DNA of 49,132 bases, taken from the NCBI GenBank assembly GCA_900548075.1, contig URJD01000001.1, positions 1 through 49,132 of the forward strand. Direction: 5' to 3'. The notes under the pieces are model-generated. The model made no database searches. It was not told the DNA's origin and saw only the letters and a list, made by a program, of their open reading frames with translations. The stretch's first letter is position 1. Every line of letters starts with the position of its first letter. This DNA comes from an uncultured Collinsella sp. (lineage in GTDB: Bacteria; Actinomycetota; Coriobacteriia; Coriobacteriales; Coriobacteriaceae). Shown one piece after another: positions 10,083 to 17,788 of the stretch. Both the position numbers and the translations under genes were made by a program.

Positions 10083-10210
10083 GGCCGGGCGCAGGGTTAC
10101 CTCCCAAATCTTTCCGCAGCGCAGGCCGGCGTTTGTCCGCAGCTCCGCAGGAGCAGGACAAATGCCGGCCATGCGCGAGGACGATTTGGGAGGTAACCCT
10201 GCGCCCGGCC
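10083..10210. repeat. Large palindrome (128 nt) with 28-bp perfect outer arms
   Basis: Positions 10083-10110 and 10183-10210 are exact reverse complements (28 bp, from ggccgggcgcagg inward to ccaaatc). Inside, a second imperfect pairing brings together gccggcgtttgtcc and ggacaaatgccggc around a gcagctccgcaggagc tip. The whole element can fold as one long hairpin. It produces spurious open frames on both strands. Its size and structure suggest a MITE- or REP-like element rather than a terminator. Confidence 0.8.
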
Positions 10211-10259
10211 GGTGAGACCCAAACCCCGCCATGCTTCTTATGTGCAGCAAAGGCAATGC

Positions 10260-10268
10260 TGCTAAAAT
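10260..10268 (+). promoter_or_regulatory. Extended -10 promoter element of ftsEX
   Basis: tgctaaaat is a TGN plus TAAAAT extended -10, 46 bases before the ftsE start. No convincing -35 is present. Confidence 0.4.
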
Positions 10269-10313
10269 ACAAAGCGCTCATGTAGTTTAAACGCACGACG
10301 ATAAGGAGCACCA

Positions 10314-11534
10314 GTGGGTAACCACTTCCGTACCTCCGGTGCGGGCGATGAAGCCCCCAAGACGCAGCCGAGCGTCGCGGGCAGTCGTTTCGCCACTCCG
10401 GATTCAGAGGATCAGCTGTTTAGCCCGATCCCCGCACAGCCGGCAGATCAGGCACAGCCGGCGGCAGATCCCTTTGCCTACAACCCCAACAACGATGTTG
10501 CGCTTTCCGGCACGGCTGGCTTTGAGCCCGTCCAGACGGTGACTGCCCGCGTGGCTCAGCCCCAGGCGAGCGCTGTCGCGCCGCAGCCTACCATGGCCGG
10601 CATCCCCGACCCCATGGCCCCCGCGGCTCCCGCGCCGCAGCCCGCGCAGTCCGGTCTTTTTGCCGGCATTCCCGACCCCACGCAGCCTGCGGCTCCCGTG
10701 GTCGAGCGCGATCAGGCCGCCGAGGTCGCAAGCCTCGACAGCGCGCTCAACAACCCCGACTTCACGTCGGTGTTTGCGCCCATCGACCCGCAGGCCAGCC
10801 GCAAAAAGATGGCCAAGCAGGCCGGTGTCGAGCCCGTCATCCTTATGGAGCACGTCACCAAGATCTATCCGGCGCAGCCCAACAAGCCCGCGCTTGACGA
10901 CATCAACATCGAGATCTATCCGGGCGAGTTTGTCTTTTTGGTCGGCCACTCCGGCTCGGGTAAGACCACGCTGCTGTCGACGCTCAACCGCGACGTCAAG
11001 CCCACAAGCGGTCGCATTTTGGTCGCCGGCCAGGACCTTATGAAGATCAAGAACCGCAAGGTTCCGTTCCTGCGTCGTCAGATTGGCGCCGTGTTCCAGG
11101 ACTTTAAGCTCCTGCCGCAAAAGACCGCCTACGAAAACGTGGCGTTTGCCCTGCAGTGCATCGGCAAGCCCAAGGGCGTCATCCGCAGCCAGGTGCCCGA
11201 GGTGCTGCGTCTGGTCGGTCTGGCCGACCAGATGGACTCGCTGCCCGATCAGCTTTCCGGTGGCGAGCAACAGCGCGTGGCCGTTGCCCGCGCTATGGTC
11301 AACCGTCCGCCGCTGCTTATCTGCGACGAGCCCACGGGCAACCTCGACCCGGCGATTTCGCTAGGCATCATGAAGCTGCTCGAGCGCATTAACCGCACCG
11401 GTACCACCGTGATCGTCGCTACGCACGACCGCGAGATGGTCGATAGCATGCACCGTCGCGTGATCGCCCTCGAGGGCGGCCACGTAATCCGCGACCAGGA
11501 GAGGGGAGGTTACGGCAACTATGGCACCAACTAA
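10314..11534 (+). CDS. ftsE: FtsE cell-division ABC ATPase with long Pro/Ala-rich N-terminal extension
   Basis: FtsE is the ATPase of FtsEX, which controls peptidoglycan hydrolases at the division site. From about residue 175 this is a normal FtsE domain: MEHVTKIYP, Walker A GHSGSGKT (211-218), Q-loop GAVFQDFKLLPQKTAYENVAFAL, signature LSGGEQQRVAVARA, Walker B LLICDEPTGNLDP, then the H-loop THDREMVD. FtsE is usually 220-230 residues, whereas this one is 406. Residues 1-170 are Pro-, Ala- and Gln-rich and probably disordered, with AGIPDP repeated at 95-100 and 117-122. The GTG start at 10314 is supported by aaggag at 10303-10308, and the frame has uniform codon use. It overlaps ftsX by 14 bases. 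Confidence 0.93.
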   Translation: MGNHFRTSGAGDEAPKTQPSVAGSRFATPDSEDQLFSPIPAQPADQAQPAADPFAYNPNNDVALSGTAGFEPVQTVTARVAQPQASAVAPQPTMAGIPDPMAPAAPAPQPAQSGLFAGIPDPTQPAAPVVERDQAAEVASLDSALNNPDFTSVFAPIDPQASRKKMAKQAGVEPVILMEHVTKIYPAQPNKPALDDINIEIYPGEFVFLVGHSGSGKTTLLSTLNRDVKPTSGRILVAGQDLMKIKNRKVPFLRRQIGAVFQDFKLLPQKTAYENVAFALQCIGKPKGVIRSQVPEVLRLVGLADQMDSLPDQLSGGEQQRVAVARAMVNRPPLLICDEPTGNLDPAISLGIMKLLERINRTGTTVIVATHDREMVDSMHRRVIALEGGHVIRDQERGGYGNYGTN

Positions 11535-12441
11535 CGTGGGCTACTCGCTCAAAGAGGCAATCAGCCACTTCTTTCGTAACTGGACCACCTCGCTCGGCGC
11601 CGTCATCACGATTTTCCTTTCGCTGTTTATCATCGGCCTGTTCATTATGGGTTCCGCGATGCTGAACTCCGTGATCGGCACCGTCGAGGATCAGGTCGTC
11701 ATCAACGCCTTTATTAGCGATGACGCCGACCAGGCAGATGTTCAGGCCTTTGAGGCCGAGCTCAAGACGTGGAGCAACGTCAAGTCCGTGACGTACAAGG
11801 ACAAGGACGACGCGCTGGCCGAGTACACGAGCAAGATGTCGGGTAACGCCGACGCTACCATGAGCGCGCTCGACGGTCAGAACCCGCTGCCGGCTTCGTA
11901 TGCCATCGAGATGGACGATCCGTCCATGGTCGAGAGCACGGCCCAGAAGCTCAAGAAGAACGCCGATTTTCAGAAGATCGCGGACGACGGCGACGTTAAC
12001 GCGAGCGTTCTGTACGGCCAGGAGGAAGTGAGCCGCCTGTTCCAGGTGACGAACTACATCCGTATCGCCGCTGTAGTGCTCGTCGGTCTGTTGACCTTTA
12101 TCGCGTTCATTTTCATTAACAACACGATTCGCCTGTCCATTACGGCGCGTCGTCGTGAGATCGCGATCATGCGTCTGGTGGGCGCAAGCAACGGCTTCAT
12201 TCGCGGGCCGTTCATTACCGAGGGCGTGCTGCAGGCCATTTTGGGCTCGTTGCTTTCCATCGGCGTGCTGGAGCTGCTGCGTAACTTGATGGTTCCGCGT
12301 TTGCAGGAGAGCATCGGCTGGATGTCGTTTGCGCTTCCGATGCAGTACTACCTGGTGACCTATGCCGCGCTGATTTTGGTCGGCGTCATTATCGGTCTCT
12401 TTGGTTCCGCCATCGCCATGCGCCGCTATCTGCGCGTGTAG
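11521..12441 (+). CDS. ftsX: FtsX cell-division permease-like protein
   Basis: A 306-residue partner of FtsE. It has the FtsX plan: a cytoplasmic N-terminus (NVGYSLKEAISHFFRNW), TM1 at about residues 24-48, an extracellular domain of about 130 residues that in other species contacts peptidoglycan-hydrolase activators, then three TM segments (about 180-202, 228-250, 277-300) with the conserved NNTIRLSITARRREIAIMRLVGASNGFIRGPF loop between TM2 and TM3. It does not transport; it relays FtsE ATPase cycles across the membrane. It starts inside the end of ftsE and is closed by a terminator. Confidence 0.94.
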   Translation: MAPTNVGYSLKEAISHFFRNWTTSLGAVITIFLSLFIIGLFIMGSAMLNSVIGTVEDQVVINAFISDDADQADVQAFEAELKTWSNVKSVTYKDKDDALAEYTSKMSGNADATMSALDGQNPLPASYAIEMDDPSMVESTAQKLKKNADFQKIADDGDVNASVLYGQEEVSRLFQVTNYIRIAAVVLVGLLTFIAFIFINNTIRLSITARRREIAIMRLVGASNGFIRGPFITEGVLQAILGSLLSIGVLELLRNLMVPRLQESIGWMSFALPMQYYLVTYAALILVGVIIGLFGSAIAMRRYLRV

Positions 12442-12464
12442 GCGTGCTTGGAATTCGTTCCTTC

Positions 12465-12500
12465 AACGGGTCGTCTCTTTTGGGGACGGCCCGTTTTTTG
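12465..12500 (+). terminator. Terminator of ftsEX
   Basis: aacgggtcgtc (12465-12475) pairs with gacggcccgtt (one G-U), followed by tttttg. Confidence 0.85.
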
Positions 12501-12564
12501 TCCCCTAGGGATCATTTGGGTAGACTCTTGGGGTGTAAGCGGCCATCGATAGTAAGGAGGCGCC

Positions 12565-14700
12565 ATGGGGCGCAATAACAAGCATAAGCGTGGAGCTCGC
12601 AATAAGCGCGGGCCGGTGCGCAGCGAGCGTCGCCCGAGTCTGACCGGACGCGTGCAGCTCCATGAGCATAGCGCCTACGTTGTAACCGAAAACGGCGACT
12701 ACAAGGTCATGGGCCGCGGCAAGCGCGAGATTATGGACGGCGATACCGTTGCCGTAAGCATTAAGAACAGCCCGCATGGCGAGCGACGCGCCGTAATCGA
12801 GGGCGTTGTCGAGCGTGCGGCCATCAGTGTGGTGGGCACGTACCAGACCGCCGGCCCGCTCGGGGTGATCGAGCCGCTTGATTCTCGTCTTAAGGCCGAT
12901 TTCTTTATTCTGCCGGAGGACACCTCGGCGGAGCGCTCGGGCGTTCATCCGGGCGATGCAGTCGTCGCGCGCATTCTGACATATCCGACGCGTCTGGAAT
13001 CGGGCACCGTGACGATCGAGCGCCGTATTGGCGGCGATGATGCGCCCGATTTGGGCGTTCAGTATGTGATGGCGCGCTATGGCTATACCGACAGCTATCC
13101 CGAGGCCGCACTTGCCGAGGCCGAAGCGCTTTCGCTCGATGTGGCCTCGGCACTCAAGGACCCGCTCCGCCGAGACCTGCGCGACCGCTTTGTCATTACG
13201 ATTGACCCGGTCGACGCGCGCGACTTTGACGACGCCATTTCGCTGGAGCGCACGCCCGAGGGTGGCTACAAGCTGGGTGTCCATATTGCCGACGTTTCGC
13301 ACTATGTCGCCTGGGACGGACATATCGATCTGGAAGCTCGCCATCGCACGACGTCGGTGTATCTTGCCGATCGCGTGCTGCCCATGTTGCCCGAGCGCCT
13401 GTCGAACGATTTGTGCTCGCTGCGTCCCGACGAGGACCGCTTGGCGTTTACCGTCGACATTGAGCTCGACGCGCAGGGTCGCGTGCGCCATTACGATCCC
13501 TATCCCAGCGTGATCCGCTCGCGCGTGCGCATGGACTACGACGGCGCCGAGGCGCTGCTGGTACGTGCCGGTGCGGTGGAGTATTCGGTGCTGGAGGGCG
13601 CCGCCGAGGATGTTGCTGCGGTTGAAGCCTCGCGCGAGGAAGCGCTCGGGCGCGGGCTTGCGTGCGAGGAAACCGCCCGCGGCTATAACGTCGACTTGGG
13701 GGATTTCCTCGTAGCTGCCAACGAGCTCGCCGAGCTTCGCCGTCGTATTCGTCGCGCACGCGGTTCGGTCGACTTTGATACGGCCGAGATCCGTGCGCTG
13801 TTGGACGAGGACGGTGTGCCCGTGCAGATCGTGGCCCGTGAGCGCTCGTGCGCCACGTCGCTGATTGAGGAGGCCATGCTGCTGGCCAACGAGTGCGTGG
13901 CGGAGTGGCTGGCCGACCGCGATATCGAGGCCTGCTATCGCGTGCACGACGATCCCAGTCCCGACAGCCTGCACGGTGCCGCCGTGGCGCTGGCGCAGCT
14001 GGGTATCATCGATGACCGTCGCGCGGCCGGCATTGCTCTGGGAAGCCCCGATGAGCTGCAGGCGGCGGTTGATGCCGCAGCCGGTACGGCCAACGCGCCG
14101 CTCGTCAACACGTTGCTACTGCGCAGTATGCAGCGCGCACTGTACAAGCCGCGCAACGAGGGTCACTTTGCACTTGCCGCGCCGTGCTATTGCCACTTTA
14201 CGAGTCCCATTCGCCGCTATCCCGACCTGGTGGTGCATCGCGTACTCAAGTTGCAGCTGGCCTACGAGCGGCTGGGCGGCAAGGACGCCTTGGTGCGTAC
14301 GCCGCGGCTGATCGGTAAGGGTCGCGAGTCCCTGCCGCGCATCCTGCCGCAAATCTGCCGCGCGTGCAGCGATGCCGAGCGTGCGGCCGACGCCGCCAGC
14401 CATGCGACGCAAAAGATCAAGATCGCCCAGTACTACGAGGACCGCCTGGGTGAGCGCTACGCCGGAACGATTTCGTGGGTCAGCAGCATGGGTCTCTTTG
14501 TGCGTTTGGATCTGACACAGGTTGAGGGTTTGGTTTCGATCAAGAGTCTGGGCAACGAGTGGTTTGAGTTTGATGAGGACGCGCTCACGCTCACGGGTGC
14601 CGACACGGGGACTCGCTACGAGCTGGGGCAGCGCGTGATCATCGAGGTCTCGCGCGTCAACACCACGCGCGGGCACTTGGACTTTAAGCTTATCCATTAG
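12565..14700 (+). CDS. rnr: Ribonuclease R (3'-5' exoribonuclease)
   Basis: A 711-residue RNase II/RNB-family exoribonuclease that degrades structured RNA and takes part in RNA quality control. Order: a basic N-terminus (MGRNNKHKRGARNKRG), cold-shock OB domains, the RNB catalytic domain with the metal-binding acidic cluster FVITIDPVDARDFDDAISL, then HIADVSHYV, RTTSVYLADRVLPMLPERLSN, and the FTSPIRRYPDLVVHR signature, and a C-terminal S1 domain (GERYAGTISWVSSMGLFVRLD). It lacks the long Lys-rich tail of the E. coli enzyme. aaggagg gives a strong start at 12565. The cofactor gene smpB, whose product acts with RNase R on non-stop mRNAs, lies about 4 kb away. Confidence 0.95.
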   Translation: MGRNNKHKRGARNKRGPVRSERRPSLTGRVQLHEHSAYVVTENGDYKVMGRGKREIMDGDTVAVSIKNSPHGERRAVIEGVVERAAISVVGTYQTAGPLGVIEPLDSRLKADFFILPEDTSAERSGVHPGDAVVARILTYPTRLESGTVTIERRIGGDDAPDLGVQYVMARYGYTDSYPEAALAEAEALSLDVASALKDPLRRDLRDRFVITIDPVDARDFDDAISLERTPEGGYKLGVHIADVSHYVAWDGHIDLEARHRTTSVYLADRVLPMLPERLSNDLCSLRPDEDRLAFTVDIELDAQGRVRHYDPYPSVIRSRVRMDYDGAEALLVRAGAVEYSVLEGAAEDVAAVEASREEALGRGLACEETARGYNVDLGDFLVAANELAELRRRIRRARGSVDFDTAEIRALLDEDGVPVQIVARERSCATSLIEEAMLLANECVAEWLADRDIEACYRVHDDPSPDSLHGAAVALAQLGIIDDRRAAGIALGSPDELQAAVDAAAGTANAPLVNTLLLRSMQRALYKPRNEGHFALAAPCYCHFTSPIRRYPDLVVHRVLKLQLAYERLGGKDALVRTPRLIGKGRESLPRILPQICRACSDAERAADAASHATQKIKIAQYYEDRLGERYAGTISWVSSMGLFVRLDLTQVEGLVSIKSLGNEWFEFDEDALTLTGADTGTRYELGQRVIIEVSRVNTTRGHLDFKLIH

Positions 14701-14725
14701 CCAAATCTCGACTCATGGCGGGAGA

Positions 14726-14760
14726 GCGGAGGGCGGTCTTTCGGGGCCGCCCTCCGCATT
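14726..14760 (+). terminator. Hairpin after rnr, probable terminator
   Basis: gcggagggcggtc (14726-14738) pairs with ggccgccctccgc (14745-14757), followed only by attt. Confidence 0.65.
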
Positions 14761-14815
14761 TGGATCATGGCTACCTTGCCGTCTGCTCGGCCGCCCGCTT
14801 ACCTGCTATTCGAGA

Positions 14816-14860
14816 GGTAAAACCTACCAAAATAAACCTGTCCCTTTTTGGCAGGTTTAC
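14816..14860. repeat. Imperfect palindrome just before the recombinase gene
   Basis: gtaaaacctaccaaaa (about 14817-14832) and ttttggcaggtttac (14846-14860) are near-perfect inverted repeats around taaacctgtccct. The right part recurs at 2716-2740. It could be a recombination site for the adjacent serine recombinase, an operator, or a dispersed repeat. Confidence 0.55.
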
Positions 14861-14877
14861 AAGAAAGCGGGGATGAG

Positions 14878-15483
14878 ATGGCGACGGTGTATGGTTATGC
14901 GCGGGTGAGTTCGCGCGATCAGAATCTAAATCGGCAGCTGGATGCGCTGGGCGCCTATGGCGTGGGCTCGGCGAATATTTATGCCGACCATGCGAGCGGC
15001 AAGGACTTCGATCGCCCGCGGTATCGCGAGCTGCTGCACATCCTGGGAGACGGGGACGTGCTGGTGGTGCTTTCTATCGACCGACTTGGCCGTAATTACT
15101 CCGAGATTCTTGAGGAATGGCGACGCATTACCAAGGAGCTCGGGGTTGCCATTGTGGTGTTGGACATGCCATTGCTTGACACGCGCGCCAGGGCCAGCGG
15201 CGCGCCGGATGTGACCAACACCCTGATTGCCGATATTGTGCTGCAACTGCTGAGCTACGTGGCGCAGGTGGAGCGCGAGAATATCCATCGGCGCCAGGCG
15301 GAGGGAATTGCAGCGGCGCGGGCGCGAGGGGTTCGTTTCGGTCGACCTCGCAAGCCGTGTCCTCCTCAGTTTGAGCTGGTGCGCGATAGCTATGAGGCAG
15401 GCGATATTACCCGCAGCCAGGCAGCAAAGTGCCTGGGCGTGTGCGTGGGGACGTTCGATCGCTGGATGCGCGAGGCGGGGTAG
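14878..15483 (+). CDS. Serine recombinase of the resolvase/invertase family
   Basis: A 201-residue small serine recombinase. The N-terminal catalytic domain has YGYARVSSRDQNLNRQLDAL with the nucleophile Ser at about residue 11, then DRPRYRELL, VLSIDRLGRNYSEIL and the long E-helix (QLLSYVAQVERENIHRRQAEGIAAARARG). The C-terminal part (GRPRKPCP, DITRSQAAKCLGVCVGTFDRWM) is a helix-turn-helix DNA-binding domain. Such enzymes resolve cointegrates or invert short segments. No transposase accompanies it, so it may be a stand-alone invertase or resolvase or a leftover of an element. The start at 14878 is chosen for the conserved N-terminus; the ribosome site is weak. A palindrome lies 18 bases upstream. 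Confidence 0.9.
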   Translation: MATVYGYARVSSRDQNLNRQLDALGAYGVGSANIYADHASGKDFDRPRYRELLHILGDGDVLVVLSIDRLGRNYSEILEEWRRITKELGVAIVVLDMPLLDTRARASGAPDVTNTLIADIVLQLLSYVAQVERENIHRRQAEGIAAARARGVRFGRPRKPCPPQFELVRDSYEAGDITRSQAAKCLGVCVGTFDRWMREAG

Positions 15484-15589
15484 GGGTTTGCGTCGCTTTA
15501 GTCGCTTCCTGTTGCGATTCAAATTTTGATACGGTGACGATGCCATTTGGGGCTACACTCGCTGATATTCAAAAAAAGGAGGTAGGCCC

Positions 15590-16171
15590 TTGGCGCGCGT
15601 AAAACAAATAATCGGATGGACCGCGATCGTTCTGTTCGCTGCAACGCTGGCGGGCATCTGGGTGCTGACGGAGCAAAATGCGGTGGAGACGTCGTTGCTG
15701 AGCGAGTCCACCGCGCGTGTGGTGGAGGGTCAGGCTACGGGCGTACAGGCTGCCGATGCCACGGGTGAAGCTCAGACGGAGAACGGAATGACCGGGGGCA
15801 CCGATTCGGCTGCCTCGAATGTACGGTCTGGCCGACTTGTTTCCATTCGCATGTGGGTGGGCACGAACGTCCGTCGCGTTGCCCATACCGTAGAGTTTTT
15901 CTTCGTCGGATTGTTCGCCTCGGTGGTCGTGGTTTGCTTTTCCAGGCGTCCGTGGAGCGTATGCTCCCGTTGCCTGCCCGTATTGCTCTTTTGCGCCGCC
16001 TGCTCCATTGGCGATCAGGTGCATAAGATCTTTGTTCCCGGCAGGCATTTCGACGTTATCGATTTAGGATTCGATGCTGCGGGCTATGTCACCGCGATGC
16101 TGTTGGTATTGCTGGCAGCGGCGTTGGTGCGCCATGCGACTCGGCCGATTGGCGCCCATGCGAGGCGCTAG
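15590..16171 (+). CDS. VanZ-like membrane protein
   Basis: A 193-residue membrane protein with the VanZ signature in its second half: RRVAHTVEFFFVGLFAS, SIGDQVHKIFVPGRHFDVIDLGFDAAGY. An N-terminal signal-type helix (about residues 8-26) is separated from this core by some 60 polar, Ala/Thr/Gly-rich residues, unusual for the family. VanZ proteins are associated with teicoplanin resistance in enterococci, but most relatives have no known function. The start is TTG at 15590, supported by a strong aaggagg. No van genes accompany it, so a resistance role is not implied. Confidence 0.8.
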   Translation: MARVKQIIGWTAIVLFAATLAGIWVLTEQNAVETSLLSESTARVVEGQATGVQAADATGEAQTENGMTGGTDSAASNVRSGRLVSIRMWVGTNVRRVAHTVEFFFVGLFASVVVVCFSRRPWSVCSRCLPVLLFCAACSIGDQVHKIFVPGRHFDVIDLGFDAAGYVTAMLLVLLAAALVRHATRPIGAHARR

Positions 16172-16293
16172 CCTTAAGACGAGACATCGCGACTGCCTAT
16201 GCTTCGACATTGACTACAATAACGGCTGCAATCGCGAGCGGTCGTCGATGTGCAGTTTTCCATACACCTGTTTTCTCTAAGAAAGGAAATCCC

Positions 16294-16653
16294 ATGGCGG
16301 TATTGTTTGTTGAATATCCCAAGTGCTCGACCTGTAAGAAGGCCAAGGCATGGCTGGACGAACATGGGGTAGAGTATATCGACCGCGATATCGTTTTGGA
16401 CAATCCCGCGGCTGATGAGCTTGCGACCTGGATTGCTCGTTCGGGGCTGCCGGTGCGGCGCTTCTTTAATTCGTCGGGCATGAAATATCGAGAGCTGGGC
16501 CTGAAGGCGCGTTTGGAAGCGGGCATGACGGATCAGGAGTGCTACGAGCTGCTGGCGACCGACGGCATGCTGGTCAAGCGTCCGCTGCTGGTGGGCGACG
16601 ACTTTGCGATTCCTGGCTTTAAGGAGGCGGCTTGGACCGAGGCGTTGCTGTAG
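16294..16653 (+). CDS. ArsC/Spx-family thioredoxin-fold protein
   Basis: A 119-residue ArsC-family protein. It begins MAVLFVEYPKCSTCKKAKAWL with a CxxC motif in the position of the ArsC active cysteine, continues with YIDRDIVLDNPAADEL, and ends VKRPLLVGDDFAIPGFKEAAW. The last part (KRP(L)L....GF) is typical of the YffB/Spx branch rather than of true arsenate reductases with three catalytic arginines. Likely a thiol oxidoreductase or regulator, with no arsenic genes nearby. aaagga before ATG 16294 decides the start over the longer open frame. Confidence 0.85.
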   Translation: MAVLFVEYPKCSTCKKAKAWLDEHGVEYIDRDIVLDNPAADELATWIARSGLPVRRFFNSSGMKYRELGLKARLEAGMTDQECYELLATDGMLVKRPLLVGDDFAIPGFKEAAWTEALL

Positions 16654-16660
16654 CGGCTGC

Positions 16661-16830
16661 GGAAAGTGCGTCCCATTTTGAGTGGTGATTCTGGGATGTG
16701 CTTTCCGGTTGAGCGCTCTATCGGAAATGACATCCCGTTTCGAGTGCTGATTCTGGGACACGGTTTCCGGTTGAGGGCTCGACGGGAAAGTGGGGACCAG
16801 TTTGAGCTTGAAATCTGGGACGCGCTTTCC
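16661..16830. repeat. Tandem array of three 46-nt palindromes at exactly 62-bp period
   Basis: Units at 16661-16706, 16723-16768 and 16785-16830 each begin ggaaa(g/t) and end (c/g)tttcc. They form stem-loops of the type ggaaagtgcgtccca...tgggatgtgctttcc with a similar loop (tttgagtgctgattc). The two spacers (16707-16722, 16769-16784) are both 16 nt and both begin ggttgag, followed by cgctc or ggctc. The units have diverged but keep pairing through compensated changes. The array lies between two genes converging from opposite strands. Unknown function; not a CRISPR (repeats and spacers are the wrong form and the spacers are alike). Confidence 0.8.
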
Positions 16831-16849
16831 GCCGGCGGGCCTGCCCCAG

Positions 16850-17260
16850 TCAGTCCTCCAGCTGCGCCCATTCGTGTGGGTCGTAGATCTTTACGTGCTT
16901 GTCGGGCGTGTCGCTCCAGTACTCTTCGTCCATAAAGGGCAGGTATGCCTGAATGCCGGGGCAGATAAACGGAATCCGTTGCCGCTGCAGGCGCTCGCGC
17001 TGCCGCCGCTCCAGGTTCGTCTCGGATATCACGGTCGGCATGCCGGACAGCTCGACGAGACTTGCCTGGATGCGCTTGAGGTCGGGGAGCGCCGCATGCC
17101 ATGACGTCCGCATGATCAAAAATGAGGCGCGGCGGTAGTTTGCCTGCATCACCGTGATGGCGGGGCGCAGTGTGGGATGGATTTTGTCCCGTTCGGGCCA
17201 AAGGTCAGCAGTGATCTCGAGGCCCAGGGTCTCCCATAGGTAATCAAGCTCTTCGTCCAT
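16850..17260 (-). CDS. Uncharacterised protein with PFICPGxQxYLP motif
   Basis: A 136-residue soluble protein. I do not know a name for it. Its C-terminal part reads RQRIPFICPGIQAYLPF. PFI(V/C)PGxQxYLP resembles a stretch I associate with winged-helix (MarR-like) proteins of anaerobes, often after a leucine/arginine-rich helix, as here (NLERRQRERLQ). The N-terminal half (TLRPAITVMQANYRRASFLI) is helical. A regulator is a possibility only. I prefer ATG 17260 with gagg just upstream over TTG 17281. It is one of three genes here that end in TGA. Confidence 0.6.
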   Translation of the reverse strand: MDEELDYLWETLGLEITADLWPERDKIHPTLRPAITVMQANYRRASFLIMRTSWHAALPDLKRIQASLVELSGMPTVISETNLERRQRERLQRQRIPFICPGIQAYLPFMDEEYWSDTPDKHVKIYDPHEWAQLED

Positions 17261-17452
17261 GGTGCCTCGATATCCGTGCAATGATGACGGTTCGATTGTG
17301 CCATCAGCCGTGAGTGCTGCATTGTTGTAATCTACCAGCGGTAGATGTGGGATGTTTTACGGGCTTTGGCGCCGTACGTGTCGCTGGTGCTTCACAGGTC
17401 CTTCACGTGTTGGTCGTATTTGACTGAATTTCAAAAAAGTCAAAATTAGGGC

Positions 17453-17481
17453 TTGCGTCACGGCGGGACTTCCCGTATATT
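17453..17481 (+). promoter_or_regulatory. Promoter of the tRNA pair
   Basis: ttgcgt (17453-17458), a 17-base spacer and tatatt (17476-17481), about 45 bases before the first tRNA. Confidence 0.65.
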
Positions 17482-17525
17482 TCTTTCTTGCGCAAAGGCA
17501 CAGCCGAGCGCAGCGATGCAGTCAT

Positions 17526-17599
17526 TGGGATGTCGTCTAATGGCAGGACAGCGGATTCTGGTTCCGTCAATGGGGGTTCGACTCCCTCCATCCCAGCCA
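17526..17599 (+). tRNA. tRNA-Gln (anticodon CTG)
   Basis: Complete cloverleaf: acceptor tgggatg pairs with catccca, D-arm with taatggcaggaca, anticodon loop ttCTGgt, T-arm gggggTTCGActccc, discriminator G and encoded CCA at 17597-17599. Confidence 0.93.
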
Positions 17600-17616
17600 T
17601 TGCATTTGCTACATAT

Positions 17617-17693
17617 GGCCCGTTCGTCTAGCGGTTTAGGACGCCGCCCTCTCAAGGCGGAGATCACCAGTTCGAATCTGGTACGGGCTACCA
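17617..17693 (+). tRNA. tRNA-Glu (anticodon CTC)
   Basis: Acceptor ggcccgt pairs with acgggct (G1-U72 wobble, usual for tRNA-Glu), anticodon stem ccgcc/ggcgg around loop cTCTCaa with anticodon CTC, T-arm accagTTCGAatctggt, discriminator A and encoded CCA. It follows tRNA-Gln by 17 bases and shares its transcript. Confidence 0.93.
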
Positions 17694-17703
17694 AAATTGA
17701 ACG

Positions 17704-17731
17704 CCCGGGCCTCGTAAGAGACCCGGGTTTT
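17704..17731 (+). terminator. Terminator of the tRNA pair
   Basis: cccgggcctc (17704-17713) pairs with gagacccggg (17718-17727) with one mismatch, loop gtaa, followed by tttt. Confidence 0.8.
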
Positions 17732-17788
17732 GTGTATTGACCGATGTTTAAGGCGCGTTGAGTCTGCCGCCTGGACCGAGGAGTTGTC

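Noticed and set aside
10018..10311. Small genes on both strands upstream of ftsE
   Set aside because: Their frames run through the two arms of one long palindrome and give near-identical peptides on opposite strands, a structural artefact.
15590..16171. Glycopeptide resistance locus
   Set aside because: Only a VanZ-like gene is present; no vanHAX, vanRS or ligase genes accompany it.
16294..16653. Arsenate reductase with arsenic operon
   Set aside because: The protein is ArsC-like, but the C-terminal motif fits the YffB/Spx branch, and no arsB, arsR or arsA is near.
16661..16830. CRISPR array
   Set aside because: Only three units, each a palindrome that has diverged; the spacers are nearly identical to each other and no cas gene is near.
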